A DNA stretch of 64,000 nucleotides from Psychrobacter aquaticus CMS 56 (GCF_000471625.1 NZ_AUSW01000034.1:124001-188000); one strand, 5' to 3'. Counted from the stretch's first letter, positions 9,772 through 19,458 are shown. Notes: generated from the sequence alone by a model not told the origin. Translations and numbers: made by a program.

Positions 9772-10305
9772 TTAAGGCACAGGACGACCATCAGTCAGGG
9801 CTATCCAACCACGAACAATGCGGTAAAGATGCCAAATAAAGGTAAACGTCATAATGAGAAGACCGAATCCAGCCAATAGCACTGACCCAAGGGCAATGCT
9901 ACCGCTATCCGCTAACATACTTACGCCAAACCCACCTAACGCAAAGGTGATGATAATAATACCTAAAAAGAACCACACAATACTGTACCAAAAGGTCTTA
10001 ATCTGCCAATCGAAATGCGTGGCCAGCCATGAGCCATCGGCATCACGGCGCTTCGCATAGTTCATCACAATCGGGACGATCCATAGTAGACCAGCCGTAA
10101 AATAGCTGATCACATACAAAAAGTAAGTAATGTGATTGTACGTGATTAAAGAGCGGCGTTTAGTATCGCTCATCATATTGTGCTGTCCCCTTTGGGCAAC
10201 CTCATGATCAGACATTGTACCAACGGAATTACGGTGATTACTGTCAGCCGTCTTAGTTGGCCGAGGCGTTGGTTCATCAACTTTGTGCTCAGGAGAATAG
10301 TTCAT
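9772..10305 (-). CDS. DUF4870-like small membrane protein
   Basis: This is a 177-residue protein of unknown function. Residues 1-50 are polar and low in complexity, followed by three hydrophobic segments (about 57-82, 108-134 and 138-165). The pattern YAKRRDADGSWLATHFDWQIKTFWYS between the first two segments, and LYRIVRGWIALTDGRPVP at the end, resemble the DUF4870 family of small membrane proteins common in proteobacteria. It stands alone on the minus strand between pyrD and gspM. The function is not known and the neighbours give no hint. The start is not certain: the MM pair at about residues 44-45 would give a shorter protein without the polar leader. Confidence 0.7.
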   Translation of the reverse strand: MNYSPEHKVDEPTPRPTKTADSNHRNSVGTMSDHEVAQRGQHNMMSDTKRRSLITYNHITYFLYVISYFTAGLLWIVPIVMNYAKRRDADGSWLATHFDWQIKTFWYSIVWFFLGIIIITFALGGFGVSMLADSGSIALGSVLLAGFGLLIMTFTFIWHLYRIVRGWIALTDGRPVP

Positions 10306-10447
10306 CGTAAATATCCATGTCTGATAGTAACTAATACCTGTTTGATTGTGCCAGACATGCAGTTTTTCAATAAGAATGACTTCAAATTACTGATTTAGAA
10401 AGCGTTTTAAATAAATATTATTAAATTAACTCTAACAAAATATATTT

Positions 10448-11023
10448 TTATGAAGTAACGGTTGCTTGCACTTGAATAGATTTATTGGTGAGGTCTTGCT
10501 GCATCGATAGCTGCGTGAATTGCCAGCCTTGTTGTTCAAGCTTGCCAAGTGCTGCACTGACCACTGCTTGACTGGCGTGATTAAAGCTCAATTGCACCGC
10601 ATCGCCAGCTGCCACCACTTGGGCGTTTGCAATACCTGAATTGCTCAACAGTGTACTAATCGTATTGGCAGGTGGCATTGCTGCCTCACCATCCACTGTG
10701 CTGGCAGCATTCATCGCATTGCTATCGATATTACCCGCTTGTGCCCGTAACCAAAAATAATCAGCCACCTGCTCCTGATAGTCGCTTTTGCTGCTGTTTG
10801 CAGCTTGATGCAGACTGTAACCACCGTAGCCCCCAACAAACAAGAGCAAAAATGCAGACAGGATAGCTAATGCCAATTGATCGCGTGGTGACAGGGCTTG
10901 CCAGCGCGACGATAGAGTATTTTGGTAACGGTTCATGCGCTCTGATAAGACATTGCTATCCATACCGACCCTATTATCAGAGAGTACGACAGTACGTTTT
11001 GCGCGGCGCTTTAATCGTTTCAT
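10448..11023 (-). CDS. gspM: Type II secretion system protein M
   Basis: GspM is an inner-membrane protein of the type II secretion platform. It binds GspL and helps position the ATPase GspE. The 191-residue protein has a basic cytoplasmic N-terminus, one membrane segment at about 48-70 (LALAILSAFLLLFVGGYGGY), a short coil, and a periplasmic ferredoxin-like domain ending in LEQQGWQFTQLSMQ. The pattern LSPRDQLALAIL just before the membrane segment is typical of GspM. It follows gspL by 39 bases on the same strand, the standard order. The other gsp genes are not in the window, so the system is split across the chromosome, as is usual in Moraxellaceae. Confidence 0.87.
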   Translation of the reverse strand: MKRLKRRAKRTVVLSDNRVGMDSNVLSERMNRYQNTLSSRWQALSPRDQLALAILSAFLLLFVGGYGGYSLHQAANSSKSDYQEQVADYFWLRAQAGNIDSNAMNAASTVDGEAAMPPANTISTLLSNSGIANAQVVAAGDAVQLSFNHASQAVVSAALGKLEQQGWQFTQLSMQQDLTNKSIQVQATVTS

Positions 11024-11062
11024 TTTCTCACCTTTATTGCCGTCATTTATATGGCCAGTAGC

Positions 11063-12370
11063 TTATGATGTCGCTATATTCGTTTGGGTATCATTATTTT
11101 CTACGACATTCACTGTGATTTGACCACTAAACTGCCCTTGCTCATTACTGTTTACTTGCGCAAGCTTGGCATTTAAACCTTGGGCAGTGAGCGTACTCGT
11201 AAATTGATCCAGACTACCACGGTCAGGCGCAATCAAAGTAAAACTAAGTGTCGACGGCTGCATTACAAGCGTCTGCGCACGCAACGACGATTGTTTGATT
11301 AAAGGTGATATACGTGCCAAAGCAGCCATATGCGCGGCTGGAGCTTGGCTGTCACTACGCAGCTTGGGTTGCAGCTGTACTTGCAATTTTGTCCGTGCGC
11401 TCAGTGGTTCATCCGCAAACCAAGATTGATACTGCCTAGCAATCTCTGTCTTAGTCGCCGCTGTCGCTTCCTTGTACTGATACCATTGCACGCCATCGGT
11501 TGCCATCTGTAGTACCAACGCTGACAAGGCGACCATCATTGCCACCCGTAAATACGGAGACAATTGTGAATCTGTAGATTTAATAAAGAAATTAAGCGCA
11601 TGACGTTCAGGATTGTCAACAGGCTTTGGCGCCACAGATAGATTGGTGAATAGCAGCTGATGCTCAGTGATAAGCCGTTCTGTTTGCACTAAAAAGTCAG
11701 CGGTGACTGATGGTTTTTGTAGATCACTACTATCATCAGATGTGACAATTTCACTCACATTATCGCTAGCAGATTGAAGGAAGGAGTGATCAGAGGTTTC
11801 AATAGAGGGCAGTACATTTACTTCACTTAACTGCGGAAAACGCTCAAAAACCAATGGCAAATAGCTAACAGCCATGCCGTGATGTAATGACTGACGCAGT
11901 AGCATGGTTTGGGTATCTTGGTAGAGCGTGACTTGCTGGCTTGCAGGCTCGATTGGTATTGGCAACAATAAAAAATCAGGAAGCAATGCCGCTATACTCA
12001 TGCCAGCCAGTGTGGCGCTTTGCTGCCATGATTCGATATCGCTTTGCGCCAGTGCATACAGATAATGATTATCCGCATAACTGACTTGGCGAATGGACAA
12101 CTGCTCAACTGGTGTCAACGAGGTTTCTTCAAACAGATACTGCTTGCCACTATTACCTAGCTGCTTAAGCTGAGCTGTATTCAGCGCAGTATCAACTTGT
12201 AATACATGGGTTGAAGGAAAATACAGACACAATGTCTTTCGTGCATTGGTCTTAAAGCTGCCATAGATAGCTTGCAGCTGTTGCCAACCATCGACCGATT
12301 GCCATTGTTGCACATCTTCATGCCAGACCGCTAGTGGGCTATGCTGCGCTCGTAACCAAACATGTAACAC
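11063..12370 (-). CDS. gspL: Type II secretion system protein L
   Basis: GspL anchors the secretion ATPase GspE to the inner membrane and pairs with GspM. The 435-residue protein has an actin-like cytoplasmic domain (about residues 1-265, including LCLYFPSTHVLQV and LPDFLLLPIP), one membrane segment near 275-295 (LRVAMMVALSALVLQMATDG) and a periplasmic domain with a predicted coiled stretch and a ferredoxin-like fold at the end. The start is a GTG (MLHVWLRAQ), which gives the family N-terminus. Residues about 190-245 form a polar, serine-rich insertion. Together with gspM this marks a type II system for export of folded exoenzymes such as lipases. Confidence 0.85.
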   Translation of the reverse strand: MLHVWLRAQHSPLAVWHEDVQQWQSVDGWQQLQAIYGSFKTNARKTLCLYFPSTHVLQVDTALNTAQLKQLGNSGKQYLFEETSLTPVEQLSIRQVSYADNHYLYALAQSDIESWQQSATLAGMSIAALLPDFLLLPIPIEPASQQVTLYQDTQTMLLRQSLHHGMAVSYLPLVFERFPQLSEVNVLPSIETSDHSFLQSASDNVSEIVTSDDSSDLQKPSVTADFLVQTERLITEHQLLFTNLSVAPKPVDNPERHALNFFIKSTDSQLSPYLRVAMMVALSALVLQMATDGVQWYQYKEATAATKTEIARQYQSWFADEPLSARTKLQVQLQPKLRSDSQAPAAHMAALARISPLIKQSSLRAQTLVMQPSTLSFTLIAPDRGSLDQFTSTLTAQGLNAKLAQVNSNEQGQFSGQITVNVVENNDTQTNIATS

Positions 12371-12402
12371 TAAGCGTGTCCTTAATCATTGAAGCAGTTA
12401 TA

Positions 12403-12412
12403 TAGGGGCTGT
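12403..12412 (+). repeat. Solo AGGGGCTGTA repeat terminus
   Basis: The ten bases AGGGGCTGTA, about 30 bases upstream of gspL, match the left end of repeat copy C (TTAGGGGCTGTATAAAAT). No hairpin core follows. It could be a remnant or chance. Confidence 0.25.
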
Positions 12413-12453
12413 ATTCAGCTTATAGTGGATTGATTACAGAAATGCAATTATTC

Positions 12454-12912
12454 TTAGTACGGTTGATCGGGAACGAAACGATCAACCTCACTGGCCATAC
12501 CGCTCATCACAAAATCCATCTCAAATACCCGTGCTTCCGCTAAAGAGAAAGACTCAGGATACTCACCCGTTAGCAACCCAGCAATATTGGCAACGATAGA
12601 CATATGACATACCACCACGAGACACTCTGCTTCTATCTTAGCAATGTCTACTAGAGCCTTATGAGCATCGTCAGAAGGCGTGATATTGTCCTGTACCATT
12701 GAGGGTACTTGCGGCGCTCGCAATTGAAATTCTGCTAATGTTTGCTGCGCCCGATCATAAGGACTCACAACAAAACGATCTAGATGATAGCGAGTCGTCA
12801 CATATTCTGCGGTTTGTGCGGCTTGCTGTTGTCCAAAGTCTGTCAATTGACGCGCGCTATCTGGACGCGTCTCATCTTCTGCTTGACCATGACGTACTAG
12901 TATAATTTTCAT
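12454..12912 (-). CDS. sixA: SixA phosphohistidine phosphatase
   Basis: SixA removes phosphate from histidine residues of phosphotransfer proteins; in E. coli it acts on ArcB and on the nitrogen PTS protein NPr. The ATG at 12912 starts MKIILVRHGQAE, with the catalytic histidine in the RHG motif of the histidine phosphatase superfamily. VVSPYDRAQQT and VVCHMSIVANI (second histidine) follow in the usual order. The frame extends upstream to 12966, but a GGAAGG ribosome site directly before ATG 12912 decides the start, giving 152 residues like E. coli SixA (161). It sits between gpsA and gspL, all on the minus strand. Confidence 0.88.
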   Translation of the reverse strand: MKIILVRHGQAEDETRPDSARQLTDFGQQQAAQTAEYVTTRYHLDRFVVSPYDRAQQTLAEFQLRAPQVPSMVQDNITPSDDAHKALVDIAKIEAECLVVVCHMSIVANIAGLLTGEYPESFSLAEARVFEMDFVMSGMASEVDRFVPDQPY

Positions 12913-13011
12913 AACCTTCCTTGTCATATGTTTTGGCGCACTATATTTAGCAGCGCCGCATGTCATTAATACCTTAATAATAGCTTGAGCGCTGCTGTCA
13001 TAAACGTCATG

Positions 13012-14307
13012 TTATTTACTGTCTGTATCGTCTTTTTCATCTTCAGTGTGGCTGTTTGATGACTTCATCTGGGCAGTCAGCGTCGCATTACTATGATCAT
13101 GAGCCATTACGAACTCAACGTCACTGCGAAAGCCAGCTTCCATCAGATGTAACGCAACGCCTAATGCAGCTTTGTCTTCGTAAATGACCGCATAAAGTGC
13201 ATGAGTAATGGGCATATAGATGCCATCTTTGGTGGCTTTTTCGTGTACTTGCTGAATAGTATTGACCCCTTCAGCCGTCTGACCAAGCTTTTTCACGGCT
13301 GCATCGATATTCATACCACGGCCGAGCATGTTGCCGATACGATAGTTGCGACTCAATTCTGAGCTACAGGTTGCGTATAAATCCCCGACACCAGAAAGCC
13401 CCAAAAAGGTCAACGGATTTGCACCAGCTTCTACCCCAAAACGACTCATCTCTGCCAAGGCACACGTCAATATCATCGCTTTGGTGTTTTCGCCCACATC
13501 ATAGGCGGCGGCCATGCCCATCGCAATTGCGTAAATATTTTTGAGCGCGCCGCCAAGCTCCACGCCCTTAACATCATCGCTCGCAAATACGCGAAAAAAA
13601 GCACTGTGCAGCGCGGCTTGCACTGCATGACGCAGTGGCTCAGAATCACTAGCGATAACAGTAGCCGATGGCATGTTTTTCATAATTTCGATAGCAAGGT
13701 TTGGCCCTGACATTACCCCAAAATTTACTTCTGGCAATTCATCCTTAATGATGTCACTCATCAAAGCAAACGTATCTTTTTCCATTCCTTTGGTCAATGA
13801 CACGATAGACTGACCACTGATAAAAGGCGCGATGCTTTTTAAGGTTTCGCGAAAAGCCAAACCCGGTACCGCGATAAAAATAATGTCTTTGTCTTTCACT
13901 GCCATCGCCAAATCATGACTGTACTTCAAACGATCATCTAGCTTATAACTTGGCAGATATTTTTTATTGGTCTGGGTTTTTGCCATGGCCTTAACCGCAC
14001 GTTTGTTCCGTACCCATAGCGTGGTGTCACAGCCATTACGTGCCGCTAAGTTTGCCATAGCAGTACCAAAACTACCGCCCCCTAAAAATGCCAAACGCAG
14101 CTTAGTCGGGCTATTATGTATATCTGCCATGTTTTTTGCCACTGCTGACTCTACCGCGCTAGGATTGAGTTTCTTGCGGCCGATACCTGATTTGCTAGCA
14201 CGTTCGATGATACCTGCCAGCAGACTGTTTTGCTTCTCAGGCGTAGTATTGTCCATGTCACTATTGTCGTTACCAATATCTTTATTACTATTATTAGAGC
14301 TGGTCAT
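13012..14307 (-). CDS. gpsA: Glycerol-3-phosphate dehydrogenase [NAD(P)+], extended at both ends
   Basis: GpsA reduces dihydroxyacetone phosphate to sn-glycerol 3-phosphate for phospholipid synthesis, in the cytoplasm. The dinucleotide loop GGGSFGTA is at residues 76-83. The pattern GVELGGALKNIYAIA carries the catalytic lysine, and GLSGVGDLYATC follows. The core matches the usual 330-340 residue enzyme, but this protein has 431. About 68 extra residues precede the core (polar, Asn and Ser rich, then a short helix-like stretch), and about 20 acidic residues follow it. An internal ATG at 14130 (MADIHNSPTK) would remove most of the extension, and neither start has a strong ribosome site, so the true N-terminus is open. 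Confidence 0.94.
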   Translation of the reverse strand: MTSSNNSNKDIGNDNSDMDNTTPEKQNSLLAGIIERASKSGIGRKKLNPSAVESAVAKNMADIHNSPTKLRLAFLGGGSFGTAMANLAARNGCDTTLWVRNKRAVKAMAKTQTNKKYLPSYKLDDRLKYSHDLAMAVKDKDIIFIAVPGLAFRETLKSIAPFISGQSIVSLTKGMEKDTFALMSDIIKDELPEVNFGVMSGPNLAIEIMKNMPSATVIASDSEPLRHAVQAALHSAFFRVFASDDVKGVELGGALKNIYAIAMGMAAAYDVGENTKAMILTCALAEMSRFGVEAGANPLTFLGLSGVGDLYATCSSELSRNYRIGNMLGRGMNIDAAVKKLGQTAEGVNTIQQVHEKATKDGIYMPITHALYAVIYEDKAALGVALHLMEAGFRSDVEFVMAHDHSNATLTAQMKSSNSHTEDEKDDTDSK

Positions 14308-14476
14308 GTTCTTTTATCCGTGTTGACTGACTTATTATTAATAATATGTATCATCATTGAGTTTTAAGACTCGCTTTTATATTCACCTATAGTAGAGAGC
14401 AAATAAATTGAGTCTTGTTTATGTCGACCTAATGATAACGATAGACAGCGATCACATATACTGTGACTCATTAATA

Positions 14477-15106
14477 CTATGACTCAAATCGTACTAACGG
14501 CTCGATATCCATTGGCTTACGTGTAGGTTCCTCTTTGGGAGCTGTGCCAGTATAAACAAAAGCCGTCACATAATCATCTGGGCCGACATCAAAATACGCT
14601 TTTACAGCAGGTTCATTACATAGCAGCCCCGTCCGCCATACCGTACTAAATCCTTGCGCTTTTAACGCCAGAATGAGGTTTTGTACAGCAGCACCAGCGC
14701 TGAGCATTTGCTCAAAAGGCGGGACTTTTTTGTGTACTTGTATCTTAGTGACAACCGTGATGATGAGGGGCGCACGTAACGGCATGGTTTGGGTTTTTTT
14801 GATGTCTTTTTCGGACAATACTTCGCCCTCTTGCGTCGCTTTTTCTTGGGCGGCTTTAACCAAAGCATGGCCCAACTCATGACGCGACTCACCTTCTGTG
14901 ACTATAAAGCGCCATGGACGCAGTTTTTTGTGATCGGGTGCTGTTGCTGCACACTCAATGGCCACTTCGATTTGGGCACGAGTCGGCGCTGGTGCATCCA
15001 AGTTCCCCATACTGCGTCTTGAATTGATCCATTCAATCAGCACTTTGGCAGTTATTTTTTCGTCACTTTTCTCTTGATCGTTTATATCAGATGAAAGCAT
15101 TATCAT
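14477..15106 (-). CDS. Nitroreductase family protein (YdjA-like)
   Basis: This is an FMN-dependent nitroreductase-family protein of 209 residues, closest in pattern to the small E. coli YdjA type. It shows the FMN phosphate-binding start RRSMGNLDAPAPTRAQIE and then APDHKKLRPWRFIV. Later residues include GAAVQNLILALKAQGFSTVWRTG, which carries the conserved alanine-rich helix and a cofactor contact. The physiological substrate of this group is not settled. It is a single gene on the minus strand between zapE and gpsA. Two ATG codons lie close together (15106 and 15100), and AGGGA precedes the second at a better distance. Confidence 0.85.
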   Translation of the reverse strand: MIMLSSDINDQEKSDEKITAKVLIEWINSRRSMGNLDAPAPTRAQIEVAIECAATAPDHKKLRPWRFIVTEGESRHELGHALVKAAQEKATQEGEVLSEKDIKKTQTMPLRAPLIITVVTKIQVHKKVPPFEQMLSAGAAVQNLILALKAQGFSTVWRTGLLCNEPAVKAYFDVGPDDYVTAFVYTGTAPKEEPTRKPMDIEPLVRFES

Positions 15107-15202
15107 TCCCTATTTATTATTATCTGTTGCTGTTCTTCACTCAAAAACGCGTTCTTTTATACTTGAATTATGATTGATATTCAATAACATGAAGACGTGA
15201 CA

Positions 15203-16303
15203 TTATGCCGCGTCTTCAACGCGATGCGCCATTCGTAAATAATCTTCTGATTGCATCTCTAACAAGCGCGAACGTGTACGCTCAATCTCAAACGCCAACT
15301 TTTCTCCTTGATACAAATCCAAAATCGATTGCTCTGCTCGGACTAGCAGCTTTACACGGCGATCATAAAACTCATCAACAAGGTAAATAAAACGACGCGT
15401 CGGATCACGCAGATCATCATCTAATGCTGGCACTGAATTGACCAGTACGGTGTTGAACTTTTTGGCAATTTCAATAAAATCAGAGGCAGAACGTGGCTCC
15501 ATACATAAATGACGAAAATCACAGAACAAGATATCTTCAGTACGAGCATTAATTTTGACTTCACGGCCATTAATAGTAATAGGCTCATTACTGATTTTTT
15601 GATTGTTAGATAAGCTGGCAAAACGGTTGGCTAACCAATGATGGTTGGCTTTGGTCATGGGCGACTCATACAATTCGGCTTGCTGCAAAACCCGCAAACG
15701 ATAGTCAATGCCAGAATCAATATTCATCACCGTCGTATGGCGCTCAACTTCTGCAATGGCTGGCAAAAAGCGATTACGATGTAGACCATCTTTATAAAGT
15801 CCTGACGGCTCAATGTTTGATGTGGCAACCAACGTAATACCGCGATTAAAAAGCATGGTAAACAAATCGCCTAAAATCATGGCGTCCGAAACATTAGAGA
15901 CAAAGAACTCATCAAAACAGATAATAACGGCTTCTTCATAGATAATATCAGCGACTTTCTCTAAAGGATCACTCTCGCCTTGTAGCTTATGTAGCTCTTG
16001 ATGTACACGCTGCATGAAGTGATGAAAATGCAGACGCATCTTACGGTCAATAGTCAAAGACTCGTAAAACATATCCATCATCCATGTTTTACCGCGGCCG
16101 ACACCGCCCCACATATATAGACCTTTCGGTGCGGCAGGCTTAGACTTTAGAAAACTAAAGAAGCCCTTTTTTTGTTCCGCACTGTTGATGAGCTGATGAT
16201 AAATCTCATCAAGATAACTCATGGCCTTGAATTGCTGCTCATCTCGAGTAAAATCGTCTGTACTGACGGCTTGCTCGTAACGTTGCAATGGAGATAGACT
16301 CAT
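15203..16303 (-). CDS. zapE: Cell division protein ZapE (AFG1-like ATPase)
   Basis: ZapE is an AAA-type ATPase related to mitochondrial AFG1/LACE1. In E. coli it associates with the divisome and affects Z-ring stability under stress. The 366-residue length matches the family. The Walker A motif GGVGRGKT is at residues 66-73 and the Walker B ICFDEF at 128-133. Other family patterns are LHFHHFMQRVH after Walker A, LVATSNIEPSGLYKDGL (sensor region) and HRNRFLPAI. It is a single gene on the minus strand. The gap downstream to the nitroreductase is about 100 bases. Confidence 0.92.
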   Translation of the reverse strand: MSLSPLQRYEQAVSTDDFTRDEQQFKAMSYLDEIYHQLINSAEQKKGFFSFLKSKPAAPKGLYMWGGVGRGKTWMMDMFYESLTIDRKMRLHFHHFMQRVHQELHKLQGESDPLEKVADIIYEEAVIICFDEFFVSNVSDAMILGDLFTMLFNRGITLVATSNIEPSGLYKDGLHRNRFLPAIAEVERHTTVMNIDSGIDYRLRVLQQAELYESPMTKANHHWLANRFASLSNNQKISNEPITINGREVKINARTEDILFCDFRHLCMEPRSASDFIEIAKKFNTVLVNSVPALDDDLRDPTRRFIYLVDEFYDRRVKLLVRAEQSILDLYQGEKLAFEIERTRSRLLEMQSEDYLRMAHRVEDAA

Positions 16304-16445
16304 AATAAGACTCGTCGTTAGATAAAATGGATATTAAAATAATTGGTTAACGCTGCTTTATGACATCGATACAACGCTATTAAAAGCCATTATTGAATAA
16401 AACTGCTGTGCTATGCTCTAACAATAACACTACTAATAGGTAAAC

Positions 16446-17105
16446 CTACCGCTCGTTATCAAAACTGTGTTTTTCCAACAAACCCTTCAGCTCAGACAAG
16501 CGGCCGTGAAAAAAGTGACCAGCGCCATCCACGACACTGACGGCAATGCCTAATCTGTCAGCGAACGCCTGCATATTGTCAGGATCAATAACCTCATCCG
16601 CATTGCCATAAATCTCAAAAGTTCTATCAGCTGGCAGGGTTAAATCGCTGCCGTCGTTTTTTTCGACAGACGGCGCAATAAGGGCTATTTTAGCAATTTC
16701 AAAATCGCCCAATCCCCACACATGAGAGGCTTCCAGCACTTGTTCAGCAACGCGCGCGGTCACATATCCGCCAAAAGAAAAACCGCCAAGCCATAGTTTG
16801 CGTGCCGTGGTTTGTTCAGCAATCCATTGTAACACGGTCATTGCATCCACGACTTCACCTTCCGCATAATCATGTTCGCCCGTTGACTGACCCACACCGC
16901 GAAAGTTAAAACGTACCACATGCATACCGTTATCACGGGCGAAACGATACATGGTAGTCACCACTTTGTTGTTCATCGTACCGTCAAACAACGGGTTGGG
17001 ATGACAAAGCAGTGCCACTGTATCGGTACTTGGATCGTTAGGATTGTCTTGTTGCCATAGTGCGTCGACTTCGAGCACGCCAGCAGGCGCAGGAATCAAT
17101 TGCAT
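16446..17105 (-). CDS. Alpha/beta hydrolase (COG2945-like serine hydrolase)
   Basis: This is a 219-residue cytoplasmic alpha/beta hydrolase. The nucleophile elbow GFSFGG (within LWLGGFSFGGYVTARV) lies near residue 115. The early pattern LLCHPNPLFDGTMNNKVV and RFNFRGVGQSTGEHD are the marks of the small hydrolase group often annotated as alpha/beta hydrolase of COG2945. The likely acid is in YGNADEVIDPDNM, and the catalytic histidine is in VDGAGHFFHGRL near the end. The substrate is unknown. There is no signal peptide. It lies upstream of zapE on the same strand, with a 140-base gap, so cotranscription is possible but not shown. Confidence 0.85.
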   Translation of the reverse strand: MQLIPAPAGVLEVDALWQQDNPNDPSTDTVALLCHPNPLFDGTMNNKVVTTMYRFARDNGMHVVRFNFRGVGQSTGEHDYAEGEVVDAMTVLQWIAEQTTARKLWLGGFSFGGYVTARVAEQVLEASHVWGLGDFEIAKIALIAPSVEKNDGSDLTLPADRTFEIYGNADEVIDPDNMQAFADRLGIAVSVVDGAGHFFHGRLSELKGLLEKHSFDNER

Positions 17106-17329
17106 AAAATCACTTACTGATTGAGAATGAATACGTCAATTATCCTAGATATGGTTTATATTTCAAGTGATTTGCTGTGTCAATATGCCATATTAACCTG
17201 CAAGGGTGTGGCAATATATAACACAATAACCGCCTAGACACTTGAGTGGCGAATGGGTTAGATTCTGTTCATACTGATTGAACCTTGACTCAACGCTTAT
17301 GCTCCATTTGCCATTACTAGGAATTATCT

Positions 17330-17698
17330 ATGAATACGTTTAATAAAACCGCAACCTTAACCGCCACTTTGGTGGCCGCTCTTGCATTGAGTGCTTGCCA
17401 AAGTACGCCTTCATCGCCTGTTATCCAGCGCGCCAATGCTACTTATGAGACCACTGGCATCGCAGAAACCAAAGTCAAAGCACAACAAAATGCGCTAGAC
17501 AGTGCACAAAAAACCTGCCGTAGCAAACAAGTGATTATCGTCAATGACACTGTAAAATACAATGGTATTTTAGATGAACGCACTGGCCGTATGGTGGGTC
17601 AAGTGGGCGCGGTCGTTGGCTCAATCTTTGGTACTGGCTCGCCTGACTTATCACGTAGCGACGATTATGAATACAATATTAACTTTCGCTGTCAGTAA
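17330..17698 (+). CDS. Small lipoprotein of unknown function
   Basis: This is a 122-residue protein with a clear lipoprotein signal: a basic start, a hydrophobic stretch at about 8-20, and the lipobox LSAC with the lipidated Cys at residue 23. Ser and Thr follow the Cys, so the Lol rule predicts the outer membrane. The mature part has an Ala/Gln-rich helix (residues about 43-62), then CRSKQVIIVNDTVKYNG, and a glycine-rich patch GQVGAVVGSIFGTGSP near 82-98. It ends with a second cysteine (FRCQ) that could pair with the one in the helix. The ordering resembles YecR-type small lipoproteins, but I cannot assign it with confidence. A single gene, with no operon partner. Confidence 0.75.
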   Translation: MNTFNKTATLTATLVAALALSACQSTPSSPVIQRANATYETTGIAETKVKAQQNALDSAQKTCRSKQVIIVNDTVKYNGILDERTGRMVGQVGAVVGSIFGTGSPDLSRSDDYEYNINFRCQ

Positions 17699-17955
17699 TG
17701 TCCTTAAATTCTATAAAGACTAAGTTGACCTCGGCTAAAAATTATTGAATGTAGATTTTTTATGTGTTTATATTTTGCCTGACGGATCAAAATCGCTTAT
17801 AGCCAATAAGTTTGCGTGACACACTATCGCGACTTGTTGGCTTTACTTTTGGTATGGACGCTTTTGGGTTAAACTGTCTTCTCAAAAATGTTACTTATCA
17901 TAATCAGTTCAATCACAATTAGCCTTTACGTTTTAATCACCGTTGGTGTCCTATT

Positions 17956-19458
17956 ATGCGCAAGCCCAATCTTTCAAATATTACAAAAGCTAAAGTATTA
18001 ACGCCTGCCAAGGATTTGGCAACGTTAGAGGCCGAACTGGCTGAGCAAGAAGACCACTTGGAAGATACGGTTCTGCGTTTAAGCGATTATTTGTCAGCAG
18101 TTGACATGGTCATCAAACAAACTTTTGACCACCGCGTATGGGTAAAGGCGGAGATTCGCAATTTATCGAGCAAAGGTGGGCACTATTATTTTGAACTGGC
18201 AGAAAAAGACGATGATGGAAAAGTAGTCGCCAGCTGCCGTGGCAACCTTTGGCGCTTCAAAGCGACACGCGTGTTAGCAAAGTTCGAACGCGCAACTGGC
18301 ATGCCACTTGATCGCGATTTAACCGTTTTACTCAAAGTATCGGCAGGATTTCATGCGCAATACGGTTTTTCGCTGACCATTGAAGACATTGACCCCAGCT
18401 ACACGTTAGGCGATTTGGCAAAACAATATGCACAAATGGTTGACCGTCTGACAGGCGAAGGACTGCTATATCTTAATCAGCAGCTACCTACCCCGTTTGA
18501 TATCGAGCATGTGCTGGTTATCGCCCCTGAAAAAGCAGCAGGCTTGGGCGATTTCCAAGCGGACGCCGATCGCTTAGCGAGTGCAGGCGCATGTCACTTT
18601 CACTACCATAATGCCACCTTTCAAGGCAATCATGCCCCCGCTGAAATTCGCCAAGCAATCGTCAGCGCTCAGCAACAATTTTACGATACGTATCAGCGTT
18701 TGCCTGATTTATTAGTGATTATTCGCGGCGGTGGTGCCGTGGGTGATTTGGCTTATCTCAACGATTATGAGCTTGCCGCTTTAGTCGCTGAGCAGCCTAT
18801 TCCTGTCTGGGTGGGTATTGGTCACGAGCGAGACAACGTTATCTTAGATGAGGTTGCACACACCAGCTTTGACACCCCGTCCAAAGTAATCGCCGCCATC
18901 AGCAGTCATTTAGCTCAATTGGTCACTCAGACCCTACTCTACCAAGCCAAAATCAAACAAGCTGCCCAGCGTCAACTTAATATGGCTGAGCAACAAACTG
19001 CGCGCCAGTTAAATCAAATACAGTCGCAAACAATCGGGCAATTAACCGCACTACAAAAAGACAGTGATTATGCATGGCAGAGCATTCAACAAAGCGCCAA
19101 GCGCCAAGTAAAGCAAGCCGCGAGGCAAACTACTGAGCTAAAGACCCAAATACAAGCCGCAGCTTATCAGCAATTATCCATAGCCACTACTTATAGTGAA
19201 AATCACCAAAAAACCATTCGGAAAATCAGTCAGCAGCAACTGATACAGGCTCAGCGGGATAGCGAGCATTTGCGGGATATTGTGCTGTTACATAGACCCT
19301 CTCGTGTGCTCAAGCAAGGCTATACCATGCTTACGGATGAAAAAGACAAACAGATACTCACCAGTAGCACCCAACTTTATGCTGAGCAGACCATTCATAT
19401 CATTTTAAAAGATGGCAAAGCAAAAGCGCGTATTCTTGATATGATCGATGCTAAATAA
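17956..19458 (+). CDS. xseA: Exodeoxyribonuclease VII large subunit
   Basis: XseA is the catalytic subunit of exonuclease VII, which degrades single-stranded DNA from both ends to short oligonucleotides. The 500-residue protein has an N-terminal OB fold (VWVKAEIRNLSSKGGHYYFELAEKD), then the nuclease core with LLVIIRGGGAVGDLAYLNDYELA and PVWVGIGHERDNVILDEVAHTSFDTPSK, the conserved catalytic block. A long Gln-rich coiled coil (about 315-435) binds XseB, followed by LLHRPSRVLKQGYTML. The last codons and the TAA stop (GATGCTAAATAA) coincide with the left flank of the dispersed repeat, so the C-terminal residues may have been set by a repeat insertion. Confidence 0.95.
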   Translation: MRKPNLSNITKAKVLTPAKDLATLEAELAEQEDHLEDTVLRLSDYLSAVDMVIKQTFDHRVWVKAEIRNLSSKGGHYYFELAEKDDDGKVVASCRGNLWRFKATRVLAKFERATGMPLDRDLTVLLKVSAGFHAQYGFSLTIEDIDPSYTLGDLAKQYAQMVDRLTGEGLLYLNQQLPTPFDIEHVLVIAPEKAAGLGDFQADADRLASAGACHFHYHNATFQGNHAPAEIRQAIVSAQQQFYDTYQRLPDLLVIIRGGGAVGDLAYLNDYELAALVAEQPIPVWVGIGHERDNVILDEVAHTSFDTPSKVIAAISSHLAQLVTQTLLYQAKIKQAAQRQLNMAEQQTARQLNQIQSQTIGQLTALQKDSDYAWQSIQQSAKRQVKQAARQTTELKTQIQAAAYQQLSIATTYSENHQKTIRKISQQQLIQAQRDSEHLRDIVLLHRPSRVLKQGYTMLTDEKDKQILTSSTQLYAEQTIHIILKDGKAKARILDMIDAK

